Below, in pieces: positions 1 through 10,896 of a DNA stretch of 64,000 bases. The notes under the pieces were generated by a model that saw only the letters and a list, made by a program, of their open reading frames with translations, had not been told where the DNA came from and did not search any database. Every line of letters starts with the position of its first letter. Position 1 is the first letter of the stretch. This DNA comes from Metellina segmentata (lineage: Eukaryota; Arthropoda; Arachnida; Araneae; Tetragnathidae), in contig OX375878.1 in the NCBI GenBank assembly GCA_947359465.1, positions 76,366,416-76,430,415 on the forward strand, in the 5' to 3' direction. The translations under genes and the position numbers were made by a program.

Positions 1-734
1 CAGATAAAAAAGGTCATTCTTCAGGTGTTAGAACGTTCTGAATCACTCACGGAAATCGCGTAATCCCTTACTTTTTTCCAAAAACAACCCCTCTCTCGCT
101 GTGGTGAGGTTTCCCTTTCAACTGTCCCCTAACTCTTAACTCCCCATAAGAAAATAGCGGGTTTCCGGAGGACTTTGGCCGAATACCTTCTTTCTATCTC
201 CTTCTGAATGTTTAATAGGACTGAGCGGAATTTTAGTTTCACTTGGCAATCTGATATTCCCAAAGTCAAGGGAGCCGCGGAGAGGGGTCTTCCTCCACAA
301 AGAATAAGAAGAGCGGAATTTTAAAAGATAGACGGTGGGAAACTGAAGACGCGGTGCGTCCAGTGAAACCAGCTGTGGTGAGGACCCAAGAAGTGACCCT
401 AGCTCACCCCATCTTCAAAACAGGGAGAAGGGCGACGACGGATGCGCAAAAGAGAAAAAACACCATATAAATAAATGTCACTCTCTCTTGTCACGAGTTC
501 ATGAAATCTATTATTTTGCCCCTAAAAGTTTGAAAACGTTCAAAATGTTGACAAATTCCATGAGGTTAACCAGATTATGGTATTATTTTGCTTTGAATGT
601 ATTTTTTTTTTGTATAATTTAAAAAAATCTAATTTGTGCACTGCTACAATTCTGCTGAACTAAGACATTTCAATAATTTGATAATGGTATTCAACTAGTT
701 ACCACCGTCCCAGCCTAAGCCATTTGCTGTATTG

Positions 735-910
735 CCACGTAATTTTGAACCACGGTCAGACGACGAGGCAGCATCTGAGCTGGCACCCCACTCTCCAAAC
801 TTCCTCACCAACCCAAACTGAGGTTTTTTCGGCCATTACAGATTTAAGGTGCACCAGCCGCCTCTACACCATACGCTTACAAATATCCATGCCCTGACCC
901 GGTTTTGAAT
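735..910 (-). mobile_element. SINE family 1, truncated copy
   Basis: Reverse-complement match to the body and B-box side of the full-length SINE at 9441-9773. It lacks the 3' terminal part and most of the tRNA-like head. Its twin lies in duplication copy B at 19052-19227. Confidence 0.8.
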
Positions 911-919
911 ACTTCATAC

Positions 920-1133
920 TACTAATACTTCAGGCACTTCTCTTTACACTTCAAAAGCTTCCTTTTCCGTCCTCTTTTTTTGGAAAAGTCTGCATCTATA
1001 CCCATAATAGAAGCTGTCTCTTTAGCTCTATTTATACAGACCATTGTTTTCTTAAATCTTTATCTATTGTTTCAGTTAACGCTTTAATGTTATTGTAATG
1101 TTTGTCCATCTTCCACATTGAATGATAGGTTAT
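920..1133 (-). pseudogene. hAT transposase fragment (ZMYM1-like)
   Basis: Read on the minus strand, this closely matches part of the hAT relic at 14190-15185. The stretch resembles the region of ZMYM1-like hAT transposases with a short basic run (KKR.RKRK type) after the central domain. Its inner end joins about 25 bp that match the hAT relic near 17715, so two parts of a transposase are fused. Stops and frameshifts make it non-coding. The twin is at 19237-19450. Confidence 0.65.
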
Positions 1134-1245
1134 TATGATAACTGTCGAAAACGGCCTCTCGAATTTGCATGTTAATTATAAGCGGCGCTGTCGTCGCTCT
1201 TTTTGAGTATATAAACAAACGCATGCTTCAACCCATACCAAAATG

Positions 1246-1315
1246 TGTGGTTGCACAGTTGGAAGAGCAACGGACTAGCAGCCTAAGGGTTGCTTAGTTC
1301 GAAACTCAGTACAGC
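1246..1315 (+). repeat. tRNA-like SINE head (family 3)
   Basis: Contains an A-box-like stretch (CAGTTGGAAGAGCAACGG) and, about 35 nt on, a B-box-like AGTTCGAAACTC, the internal RNA polymerase III promoter pattern of tRNA-derived SINEs. It does not fold into a full cloverleaf with a 7 bp acceptor stem, so it is not called a tRNA gene. The twin is at 19563-19632. Confidence 0.5.
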
Positions 1316-1881
1316 GGAATAGCAACCTACCTAAAATTGTATGGAATAATGGTTCAAAAATTTCGACCTATCCAAATTATTTACCGACCAGTTTAATTTA
1401 TGTAGATGGATTTTATTCCACCTCTTTCTATTCCTCTCCCCCCCTCCCCTTTAATTATTTTTTAATCTAAATATTATTTAGCCTAACAGGACAATTATCA
1501 AAATGATTGATTTTACCCATTTATGTTCACCCGCCATGTCGACAACACAGATAAGGGATTGAGGCCCCTACGGGGCCAGGCACCCTGAATAAACTATTAG
1601 TATGACGAACCCATACCAAAGAATTTGGCGCAGATTTATCAGTTCATGTATTAGTTCAATCATTATTAAACTCATTTTAACCTGAAGGCAGACTCCTCGA
1701 TCATTTGGATTCTATTTTTATTTTTGATTTATTAAAAACAAGAGATAATCAAGCTCAGCCCGGAATTCGACCTTTAGAACGAATTCGGTAAAAGGTAAGT
1801 AAAACCTTACCTACTTTTCAACGAAAGTTTGTGGATTTCTGCTTTTGAAAATTCAATAATAACAGTTTCACCACATTAACC

Positions 1882-2312
1882 TGATAAAACAGTTGCCTCT
1901 TTATCAATTTTTTCAAATTCTTCTCTGAAATTATTGATAAGATTTTCTAATGCCTTTAATAGAATGGATCTATTCAATAGTTTGCATTCCACTGATTGCA
2001 GTGATTTACTAGTAGCACTTATTCTTTGTAAAATAGTATTCCTAATAATTGTCATTAGATCAGTTTCATATTTGTCTGTTTAAGAAGTTGTCTTCACTAA
2101 GATAACTTTCTTTTCTTCTTCTGAATTACAAATTTCAGTTAAAGCCTCTTTAACATGGGTGAAACTAAGTTTTATAGCTAATACAGCATATGTTCTTGTT
2201 GACCATCTTGAATTAGAAACTTTTTTCACTGCATTTAAAGATGCGCATTGTAAAGACGCTGTCACAACTTTCATCGAACCCTAATGAAAATACATTTTGT
2301 TGGCCCTACGCA
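1882..2312 (-). pseudogene. Internally deleted hAT transposase relic
   Basis: On the minus strand this runs from the 5' non-coding end of the hAT element at 60796-63120 (shared sequence around TTCATTAGGGTTCGA) straight into the middle of its transposase. About 1.1 kb of the longer element (roughly 60890 to 62003) is missing at the join. A 64-codon open stretch (2080-2274) matches the ZMYM1-like RWS-R-A region of hAT transposases. Terminal inverted repeats are lost. The same junction is found at 20204-20634 and near 18120, so the deleted form had spread or been copied. Confidence 0.75.
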
Positions 2313-2744
2313 CCCGTCTCTGCTTGAGGGTCATTGACACGAGGTACAAACCTCAGATTTTTTCTTTCTCAAAGTCTTCGAATGAACAACTGTAAGAACG
2401 AAGTATTTTCCCTTCAACTGTCCCATAACTCTTACCCTCCCCCCATAAGAGACGCTGTGCGTCCGGTGGGGCTGGAAGAGGCGAAACTGTAAATATCATT
2501 GCTGAGGGCAGGAAGGAGGCGGTAAGTTTCCAGTAGCCCAGGGGTGGCCAACTTTTTACTTACCATACGTCAATTTTTTTCACATACGAATTCATATGCG
2601 TCGTACAACTCAAGCACCTTTTCTATTCTTAAGTTTTCATGGTCCAGCCTTATTCTTAATAATCTTTTTAATAAAGGTATGTTTATAGACATAATTAATA
2701 TTTTTAAATGAATTAATTACTGTATGTAAAACAATATCTATTTC

Positions 2745-3010
2745 ATTACTTTCCATTAATGACACTTTTGAGACTGGGTTTCGCTAGTCTTTGAATGTTT
2801 GGTGTTAAATTTGTTACTGAGAACGACAGATATTTCTTCAAATTTGAATCAGTCAATAGCGACTTTCGTTTTGCTTTTCAAGAATGTAAACTTCATTAAT
2901 GAAAATACTAGTTCACATCTGTATGTCGTTCCTAATAATAACAGAATAATTATCGAAAACGTCTACAGGAAGATGGATAGAGAGGTTTTCTTGCCTTTTT
3001 TGTTAACCTA
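2745..3010 (-). pseudogene. hAT transposase C-terminal (dimerisation) relic
   Basis: Minus-strand translation gives a YRCELVFSLMKF motif followed by KSK and a tail ending near KCH. This is the pattern of the hAT C-terminal dimerisation domain (Y-CE--FS-M—K-K) in the SCAND3/ZBED/FAM200-like group. At least two in-frame stops interrupt it, so it is a dead fragment. It is a different hAT lineage from the ZMYM1-like relics nearby. The twin is at 21067-21332. Confidence 0.6.
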
Positions 3011-3803
3011 CTTGTTTCTTAGAATACCTTTTTGTCTGCCAGACACGGAAGCATAAATTTAAACTTTTTAATTTTGCCGAAACCAAATTGTTCTAGATTC
3101 AAAAGGAAATATCTGGAATACAATGTTTCCATAAAGGAAATCAAAACACATATATGCCTTAGGATTTTCTTAATTACAGGCTTATTAGATGAGTACTTTG
3201 CTTTTGTGAATATTAAGAGGTTCTTTCTATTTAAGTTTAGCTTTCTATTTAACCTTAGTTTATTTTGTTCCAAAGGTTTACTATTTAAACTATGAAGTGA
3301 GGGCATCCATACTAGTTTTTAACATACTGAAAACAAATTTTAAAGTGTTAATTCCCCTCTTGAAAGGCACCAGTTCAAACCTCCGTAACCTTCCAACTGT
3401 GAAGAATCAGTGTCAAAATTAGCCAAAAAAATGCTTTGAAATTCAACCTCTGCCTGTTTTTAGTGAGTAGAAAGAAATATTTGTTATAGTCAAGTGTTAT
3501 TCTACTATAGATGCGAACTCCTAGCGTCCTGAGCTCCTTGTATTCCCACAAACGTGAGAGGCAAATATTTCCAATGAGAAATTATATAAATTGTTAAAAG
3601 AGCATCTACACCGAGCGTGCCATAGGAGTCTGATCCCCTTGAAAGTTTTTATGGTAGACCCAGGAACCTCAAACATAAGCGGTATAAATATGACGAATAA
3701 TAGAAATAACTAACTATGCAAAATAATTCGATCTCTCTTAATAGACTACTTTACCAGAAGAGATGTACAGTTCTAGAGACCAGAACACCTTGGGTTCTAC
3801 ATG

Positions 3804-4062
3804 TCGCACCCCGGCAAAAAAAGTGATGCAAGTCAAAAAATAAAAATTTTGATGTTTTGTCATTCAAAAATATGTATGAGGTGCCCCAGCGTGTTATATT
3901 ACGATTCTATAGAATATAACAGAAGTTACCGCCATATATACTTACCTAAAACTTAAAAGAAGCTTATACTATTTCAATATAAGTTTTATAGTATCCTTTA
4001 AGTTGATGTTTCTCAAATTCTGCAATTTTGAGCTGTGTCACTTTTTTTTTGCCGGGGTGCGA
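3804..4062. mobile_element. Small inverted-repeat element (MITE-like, 259 bp)
   Basis: Begins TCGCACCCCGGCAAAAAAAG and ends with the near-perfect reverse complement (CTTTTTTTT-GCCGGGGTGCGA), giving ~23 bp terminal inverted repeats around an AT-rich centre with no frame. The flanks read CATG on one side and TATG on the other, so the target duplication is not clear and no superfamily is assigned. The twin at 22126-22385 differs in T-run length. Confidence 0.7.
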
Positions 4063-4107
4063 TATGTTTGTTTGAGTTCTGGGTTCTCTCTAATATGAGG
4101 TTTAAAT

Positions 4108-4307
4108 ATTCGACAAATACACCGACAATATTCATAATTGCTTTTAAAAAAATGAATAGTTCTGAAATACCCTTGTATATAAAGTGATGTTTGTTTTATA
4201 CCTCTCAATAATTTTTAAAAGTTGGCACCACTAAATCCCAATTTATACTACCATCTCTCTGGGGAATCCAATTATTTTCAGATAAAAAAGGTCATTCTTC
4301 AGGTGTT
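4108..4307. repeat. Direct repeat Y (200 bp), downstream copy
   Basis: The same ~200 bp unit occurs at 18148-18347 (about 5% different) and 22431-22628, and its last 29 bp occupy positions 1-29. In each duplication copy, Y lies on both sides of a ~4.08 kb block (30-4107 and 18348-22430). This resembles LTRs or a tandem-duplication scar. The unit lacks the TG..CA ends and the adjacent primer-binding site expected of an LTR. Confidence 0.75.
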
Positions 4308-5138
4308 CCTGAGTAGGTGCACATTTTTACCCTTTTTCAATAAAATAACATGCATTCTGTTCCAGAATATTCCATTTTAGTACTATTAATATTCAATTAA
4401 AAAAACAGGATTAGAAGTTCGATTTCAATCAGTATTCTTTTAAATTTAAGTCATGATTTAAATTGGCATACCCTGTTTTCAATATAATTTTGGGGTGAAC
4501 TAAGTACAAGCATAGTTCTTAACTTATTTGAGTAAAATAACATGCATCTTGTTCAGTTATTTCATTTTCAATATCATTAAACATTACAATAAGAAAAAAG
4601 AAATTTAAAATTTTGAATTTAATCAATGTGATTTATCAAATACAAAAAATGTATTTATGAACAAGGTAGGTAGGTAGTTGATTAAATGTCACATTAGAAC
4701 AACTCAATAGGCTTCTAATAAATTAATTAAGTTCACAAAATCAGAAAAAAATCTATCAGATGCAAAAAAAAACCAAAACATATTTAAATACAAATGTTTC
4801 TTCAAAAATGTTTTTGATTTCCAGAAACAAAAGCCGGCCTTCCAACACGTAATTCATCCATAATACATCAGTCTTATTTGAAATTAATTATCTTCGACTT
4901 TATTTCTCCTTTCCGTTCATTCCGGAAGATGGACACACCGGCTAATATCAGGAACACTCTTTCAAAAGATTCGAAATCTTAAAGATTCGATTTTTACACT
5001 CGTTATTCGGTGCACCGAGAATTTGGCGTCTATGGTACTAATGTTTTACTTATTTATCGCTTTTCTCCAATTACAACGCCAAGCCCTTTCTCGCCAAATC
5101 GTGCACCCAAAAATTTTGTGAGGACGGGGGAGGGAGTA

Positions 5139-5185
5139 GGTAACATTGTACTGAAATGCCACCGGTCCTTCAGTACAATGTTACC
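5139..5185. repeat. 17 bp perfect inverted repeat at the duplication breakpoint
   Basis: GGTAACATTGTACTGAA (5139-5155) is followed 13 bp later by its exact reverse complement (5169-5185). The end of the 5.2 kb duplication falls exactly between the loop and the right arm (5168/5169). The twin copy keeps only the left arm. Confidence 0.85.
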
Positions 5186-5514
5186 CGGTGCACCGACCAA
5201 AGTTTCTATATTTGCATTTGGCAACTTCTTTCTCGTTGCACCGGGTTACTCTACTTTAGTGGGTTTTTTTTTCCTTTTTGTCCTTTTGGCGCTTTTAATT
5301 TTGGCGGCCTTATTTGTTGGATCGATGTTTTTAAACGAATGATTATATGAAATTGTCGAAGCATTTGCCATTTGCATTGATCGAAGGAAGGAGAGTTGGC
5401 TGTGGTGTTTTTCTTCCGACCTAACGTTCTTTCATTTAGAAGCCAAATTTGTGTAAGCAATAATATATTCATTTGAAATTGAAGATTTTCTTTCTCATAC
5501 ATTTGTTTCGCAAA

Positions 5515-6505
5515 TTATGTTATTCCGTTGGGTTAGCTTGTATTTAAATGTTATCCAACGGAATGTACTTTTTGGCGGGCATATGAAAGCTCTTTATTTG
5601 CTTATTTTCCCTTAATTTTATATCCCGTTTTGAAATGTACTGTTCACTTGCTAATTAGACATTTTGTTTCACTTACATTTTCTTCGCAAATTGTTTTGTT
5701 CCGTTAAGTTAGCTTGTATTTTAATGCTATCCAACAGAATATATTTGTTGACTGTGAGATGAAGGCTCATCATTTTTGTTTATTTTCCCTTCATTTTATA
5801 TCCCGTTTTAAAATGTTTTGCTCACTTGCTGTGCCAAATGGTAAATAACGTTGAGTTAGCTTGATTTTTAAGTGCTACAAAACGGAATTTACTTTTTGGC
5901 GGGCAGATGAAATTTCTCGGTCAGGTGCCTATTTTACCTATTTCATTCCTTTATTTCCCTTTGTGTGTTGTATTGCTCATTTGCTATGCTAAATGGTGAA
6001 TTGCGTTGAGTTAGCTTGTTTTTAAATGCTACCCAATGGAATTTACTTTTGGGTGGTCAGATAAAATTCCTGTTCCAATTGCTTATTTTACTTGCATAGT
6101 AAAAGAAAACACGAGTTATGTTTCTGGTGTTGCCCACTGCACTAGAAGCCTGTGAGTTGTAGGCAGTGCATGTGTGATTTCTCTCATCTGTGTCAGTAAA
6201 AATTTCATTGTATGCATATTTATTACTTGATGTATATCTTGTGTCTATTGCAAATAGGCCAAATATGGCCCGCACCCAAAAAAAATCAAACGTCTGACAT
6301 CTTTCCCTTCTGTATTGGTCCTAGGTTGTAGTCTGTTATGTTTCACAGATGTGACATATTCAACTTCTCGCATATTTGATTGTTTTTTATGGAGTGTTTC
6401 ACTGTTTGTCTGCTATGTGTGCTAAATGGTGAATCGTGTTGAGTTTGCTTGTTTTTAAATGCTACTCAACCAAATTCACTTTTTAGTGGGCAATGAAGAT
6501 ATCCG
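5515..6505 (+). repeat. Diverged tandem array, period about 155 bp
   Basis: At least five degenerate units are visible, each with GTTGAGTTAGCTTG, then TGCTA-CCAA-GGAATT-ACTTTTTGGCGGG and then a T/C-rich TTTTCCCTT stretch. They start near 5517, 5695, 5848, 6003 and 6424. The last two are separated by a ~190 bp dispersed repeat at about 6105-6290. A single further unit is seen near 25870-25960. No coding frame was recognised. Confidence 0.65.
6105..6290. repeat. Dispersed repeat, also at 7040-7240
   Basis: Both places share GAGTTGTAGGC-G-GCA, then TTCTCTC, then TATTACTTGATGTAT, and end near a CC-GCACC motif. The copies are diverged and contain no frame. Both sit in otherwise plain AT-rich DNA. 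They may be an old SINE or another short retroelement. Confidence 0.45.
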
Positions 6506-6510
6506 TTCAA

Positions 6511-8946
6511 TCACATATTTTAATCTTGAATAACTATGAAAGTTCCATTGAGCTGGATTCTTTTTAATGCTAACTAGCAAAATTGAGACTATTTGTTTAA
6601 AAATCATTCCTTTTTCTAACAGATGTGATGTATGTTTCTTTAATTAATTTTTTTTGCAGCCTTTGCAAACACCACAAAAATGAAAATTTTCTTGCTGTTG
6701 TAAATGCTTTTGCTGATTAGTTAAATATGTTTAAAATATCTCAATACATTCCTTAATTATGGGTTCTTTTTAGGTGAAAACAAGAATGCTTTGACTAAAT
6801 ATGAGCCCAAATGCCTTGATACATGTTATGAATTATCAAGAATTTATTTTGCTTGAAAAGACCTGTATTTCCCATTTTGGCCTCTACTCCCAACTATCTG
6901 TTTGTCACTGAATTTTCTTTCTGTTAATTTGCATTGTGGATCTCAAATGTATATTATACTATATGCGCTTTTTATTTTTGGAGAATATTTCGGATATATT
7001 TGTCAACTTTTATTCTTTGGGCTAGTATTTTTTTTTCAATAATTTATTCCCACGACACTAAGGTTGTGGGTATGTCCACTGTCATATAAACCTCCAAGTT
7101 GTAGGCGGCACAAGTTCAATGCCTTCCTGGATGTATTTCTCTCGTGTACGTAAAACTATGGTTGTGTATCTATATCCATTACTTGATATTGTATGCCTGG
7201 TGCTGTATGATTAAATTTGGTCCTTGCACCATACAAACACAACCCACAACACTAAAATAAAATTTTAAATTCCAAGCAAGATCTATTGTTTAAGTAATTA
7301 ATCATTAAAGCACATTTCTGGTATTTTTGTTCAAAGATTTTTGAAACAGAGCTAAAGAGCAGATACAATAAAGTTCTTAATTTTTTAAATTATATTCAAA
7401 TAGCTTGGGTACTTAACATGGTAAAATAGAATACACAAATCTGGATTCCAGGATGGAGGCTCTTCAGTGAAAGTAATTTGGGTATTAAAAGATGTTATGG
7501 CTAAAAAAGTAGCAATAAAATGTTAATATGTGCTTTATTATTTAGTCCAAAGTGAATTTAATCTTGTACATCCTTAGAAGTGATGATGAACTTTGCAAAA
7601 CTACATGGCCCTTGCAGAATAAAAAACCAACCCAAAAGAAATTTAATACCAACCTTAATGTTAAGGAATTTTTTTTCTCAACAATTTTCATTTTAACAGC
7701 TGCTCTTAATATTATTGATTCATTACTTTCATTTTTATATTTTTTGGCATAGAAGTGTAAAATGTATAAAGGAATGGTTAGTAGATTTACAATATACATA
7801 ATGTGGTTCTAAGCAGAAACTAAAAAAAAACCTTAAATTTTTAAACACAATGTGCACTTAAAATTTTTTTATTTATTTTGCTGTATTAAGTAACCACTTA
7901 AGTATTCAGAACACCTTTTTTTTTAATCGATTTAAATTCCCTTGAATAGGATTTTTGTCATTTAGAGGATCAGCACACAGTATTACACAAAACGCAGTTC
8001 TTACAAGGAAAGAAAAACAGGTATCTTCACATTTTCAGTGAAAATCAATAGATGGTGACATATGGCCTATTCATTTATTATAGTAAAGAATATTTTCTAG
8101 TGTCATATTTTAAAATTTTTATGAAAAATAATTTTAATTTATAAAATTAAAGCATTCCCTGTACACATCCCTTTGCTAGGTTTATATGTAAAATTCAAAC
8201 AGCATGGTTTGAAAAACTTACAAATTTGAGTACAAGAATTATTTTAGCCTAACAGGTAAATAGTCTTCAAAGATCTGGAAAAGAATATACACGCAATCTA
8301 AAATTTAACCTTTTAATGAAGTTTCCATTATATTTTATAAAATAGTTAATGGTAATCTATATTGTAGGTAATGCATATTCACCTCATGTCACCCAGATAT
8401 TGGATGTATCTTTAAGAAAATAACTATCACAGAGGCGCATAATTGGGACACCTTTTTTGGTTGAAAGATTACCAACAGTATAGAAAAAAAATTATTTAAT
8501 TAACAAAATTAAATAGGATTCATACATGAATAGATAATTTATTAAATATAAAAACATTTTTTGAGTAATACTAAAAAAGACGATCCTTGATTTGAAAAAT
8601 TGGTATATAAAAGAATTTGTCAAGCTCCTGAATAACTAATTAGTGCTCGAGTAAAGTACAGTGAATATAGTGTTTACTTTGAATTACATTAAACATTTCA
8701 AATAGAAAAATGTTCAGAATGTTTTCAACATGGCTTTCACTAATCAAAAAACTCTTATCCTTATCCCAGTGTTACATTCAACTAGTTTTGCATTTAAAAT
8801 ATCAAGGAATGGAGTATGCATCGATTTTAATTGTACAATTTTTCCATCCGATCTTAGCAAGAACCGCAACAATCAAGACCTGATTTAGACTGCTTGACAG
8901 CACTTTTGAAAAGACTAAGCATTCAGATTGTAGGTATTTCAATTGG
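6511..8946. other. AT-rich interval without recognised genes
   Basis: Apart from the second copy of the dispersed repeat at about 7040-7240, nothing was recognised. Short frames such as 7542-7799 on both strands look like chance openings in AT-rich DNA. Confidence 0.5.
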
Positions 8947-9075
8947 CGTCGTACTGTTAACGACGGTCCGGGATCAATCCCAACGGGAAAGAATCGAGGA
9001 CAAAATGTAACTTTGAACCATGGTCAGATCGCGAGGCAACACCTGAGATGACACCCCACTCTCCAAACTTCCACA
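8947..9075 (-). mobile_element. SINE family 1, truncated copy
   Basis: Contains the 3' body of the SINE in reverse complement (CGTCGTACT.. to the CTCCAAACTTCCAC region) and then breaks off. Several diagnostic bases differ from the full-length copy about 370 bp downstream, so it is an older insertion. Confidence 0.75.
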
Positions 9076-9440
9076 ATCCTTTTCTGGATCTTGCGCCATA
9101 AAACCCACACTTCCACGGCAACATTCAGATTGTGATGTGAATTACGGATTTAATTATAGTTCTACAAAATTTGACTAATGGAAATGTAGTAATATAATAG
9201 AATCAGTATCTAAACGTCAGTAACATGTTATTATTCTGGAGAATAAAGAATTTGCCTCTCATCTTTTATAAAATTTTTAACCTACTTTTAAATGCCATTT
9301 CAAAGATTTTTGGCTGAATAGATACTGGTTTATTATCACAAAATCAATAACTGACTGAAATTAATTTTTATTACACATCAATAAACATGTATAATCATTA
9401 TATAGCAACTTACCTTCGAAATGTATTAATTTAATTTAGG

Positions 9441-9773
9441 TAATTATTGGTAATTTTTTAGTTAACGTCGTACTAGAGCAACACAACGGGCTATTGACGA
9501 CGGTCCGGGATCAGTCCCTTATGGGAAAGATCCGAGGACAACACCTCGTAATTTTGAACCACGGTCAGATGACGAAGCAACACCTGAGCTGGCACCCCAC
9601 TCTCCAAACTTCCACGCCAACCCAACGTGAGGACTTTCGGCCACGACAGATTTAAGGTGCACCAGCCGCCTCTACACCATACGCTTACAAACATCCATGC
9701 CCGGACCCGGATTCGAACCAGGAACCTCCCGATCTAGATGCTAACGCCTTAACCACTATACCGGTTGGTCGGC
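9441..9773 (-). mobile_element. Full-length tRNA-derived SINE (family 1) with 14 bp TSD
   Basis: On the minus strand it starts GCCGACCAACCGGTATAGTG, with an A box around TAGTGGTTAAGG and a B box GGTTCGAATCC about 35 nt further on. A ~240 bp unique body follows, ending in AACGTCGTACTAG-type sequence (complement) and a short TTACC-rich tail. The 14 bp TAATTTAATTTAGG lies directly on both sides (9427-9440 and 9774-9787). This is direct proof of retroposition and fixes the ends. The SINE would be moved by a LINE partner, not seen here. It serves as the reference for all family 1 fragments in this window. Confidence 0.93.
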
Positions 9774-9787
9774 TAATTTAATTTAGG

Positions 9788-10215
9788 AAACGTTTCTAAT
9801 TAGTAAAGTGCAGAAGATTATAATCCGTTTTGTACGAAAAATATTCAAATATAATTTATCTACCTTAAAAACCAGCTTCAGTCACATTTTAATCAAGAAC
9901 AATGCAAAAAAATATCGATACTTTCTTAAGATATATGAAAAAATCTCTTTTGTAAAAGCAGTTCTGCGCATTCCAATCCGTCATTTTATGATTTTCTGGT
10001 TGGGTAACTATGATTAAAAAACAAAATATTTCCATTTCGGTGGAGCTAAGTTATGATGTCGACATTTGTAGCAGTAAAATCTAGGATACTGACGCAGACC
10101 AAAATGTACTAAAAAGGTTTTCGTAGATTGCAGTTTGTCTTTTATAAAAAATTGTAAAACAATTTTTGGATTTTATACGTTTCTAGAACTGATAAAACTA
10201 AAATATAATCAATTT
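9788..10215. other. Interval with no recognised feature
   Basis: AT-rich. A 69-codon frame (9808-10017) is open on the plus strand but shows no family motif. Confidence 0.4.
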
Positions 10216-10896
10216 GCAGAGTCTTGTGTCTAATTTTTTTTAATTTAATCATACTGATGAAACCAATTCTTCAAATATGGTAGTCAAAGTGAATGGTATA
10301 GAACCTACAAATTTTATGCCTAAGTCATTAGATGTAGATGTAACATTAGAAGAAAGCATTTTATTTCAAGCATCTAAGTACTTTAAAAGGGGATGGCTAG
10401 ATGATACAATAGTAGATTCTTTTCTTTATAAACTTATAGAAAATTCAATCCGTTTTATGTTTATTGAGTCCGTATCTTCAGCTGCACTTTCACAAAGCAA
10501 AAAAAAAAAATTCTTTCAAATTGGTACTGTACTTAAAGCAAACATTTTTTCCCCTACTAACCTTGATAGTCACTGGGTGTTGTTATTTGTTGATACTGAA
10601 AAATATGTATTTGAGTTTTATGAGCCTTTTAACAAAGCTCCTAGTAAAAATTGTTCAGACATAATTAGTGTATGGAGGGAAATATTCAATTCATTCTTTA
10701 ATTCATCTATAACATTGACATTTTATCTCCCCCTCACATAAATCAAAATGATGACATGAACTGTGGAGTTTTTATTTGTTATTATGCATGTAAAAAATGT
10801 AACAATGTATCCTTGCTAGTTGAATTTGATGTAATAACTTTCAGAAAATTTATGTATGATTGCATCATGGGGTACTACAAAATATCTCAATTATAA
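10216..10896 (+). pseudogene. Broken Ulp1/C48 peptidase paralogue (single domain)
   Basis: Translated in pieces, this matches the second peptidase domain of the 529-codon double-Ulp1 frame at 56953-58542 from about residue 307 to its end. Shared landmarks are KVN-I, a KSLDV stretch, GWL-DTIVDSF-YKL, LDSHW (catalytic His), the NCGVFICY nucleophile segment and the terminal CIMG. Damage includes an in-frame stop upstream of the first ATG (a TAA where the intact gene has a Lys codon) and a one-base frameshift near 10726, just before the Gln/Cys segment. The acidic triad position is Glu (FYEPF) rather than Asp (FYDPL). The first 154 codons after the ATG are open (10277-10741). The first peptidase domain was not found upstream. 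It is most likely a decayed copy of the same mobile or duplicated gene. Confidence 0.85.

Larger units (their letters stand above)
1..5168. repeat. Copy A of a 5.2 kb direct duplication
   Basis: This segment is repeated in the same orientation at 18319-23490. By eye the copies differ only by scattered substitutions and homopolymer length changes, for example a longer C run near 19755. Identity stops sharply after position 5168 (23490 in the twin). The left edge of this copy is cut by the window start, since bases 1-29 are the end of repeat Y. The copies are 18.3 kb apart with unrelated sequence between. It could be a recent segmental duplication or a haplotype placed twice by the assembler. 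No intact gene is inside, only hAT relics, a SINE fragment and a small inverted-repeat element. Confidence 0.93.

Noticed and set aside
3019..3306. Overlapping 87 to 95 codon frames on both strands, kept in both duplication copies
   Set aside because: Rich in Phe, Leu, Lys and Asn, mirror-open on both strands and conserved only because the DNA was recently duplicated. No motif.
4108..4307. Repeat Y as a genuine LTR
   Set aside because: No TG..CA ends, no primer site or polypurine tract seen, and no gag-pol between; kept only as a possibility in findings.
9808..10017. 69-codon frame just upstream of the Ulp1 pseudogene as its missing first exon
   Set aside because: No similarity to domain 1 or to the coding-like stretch of the Ulp1 unit.
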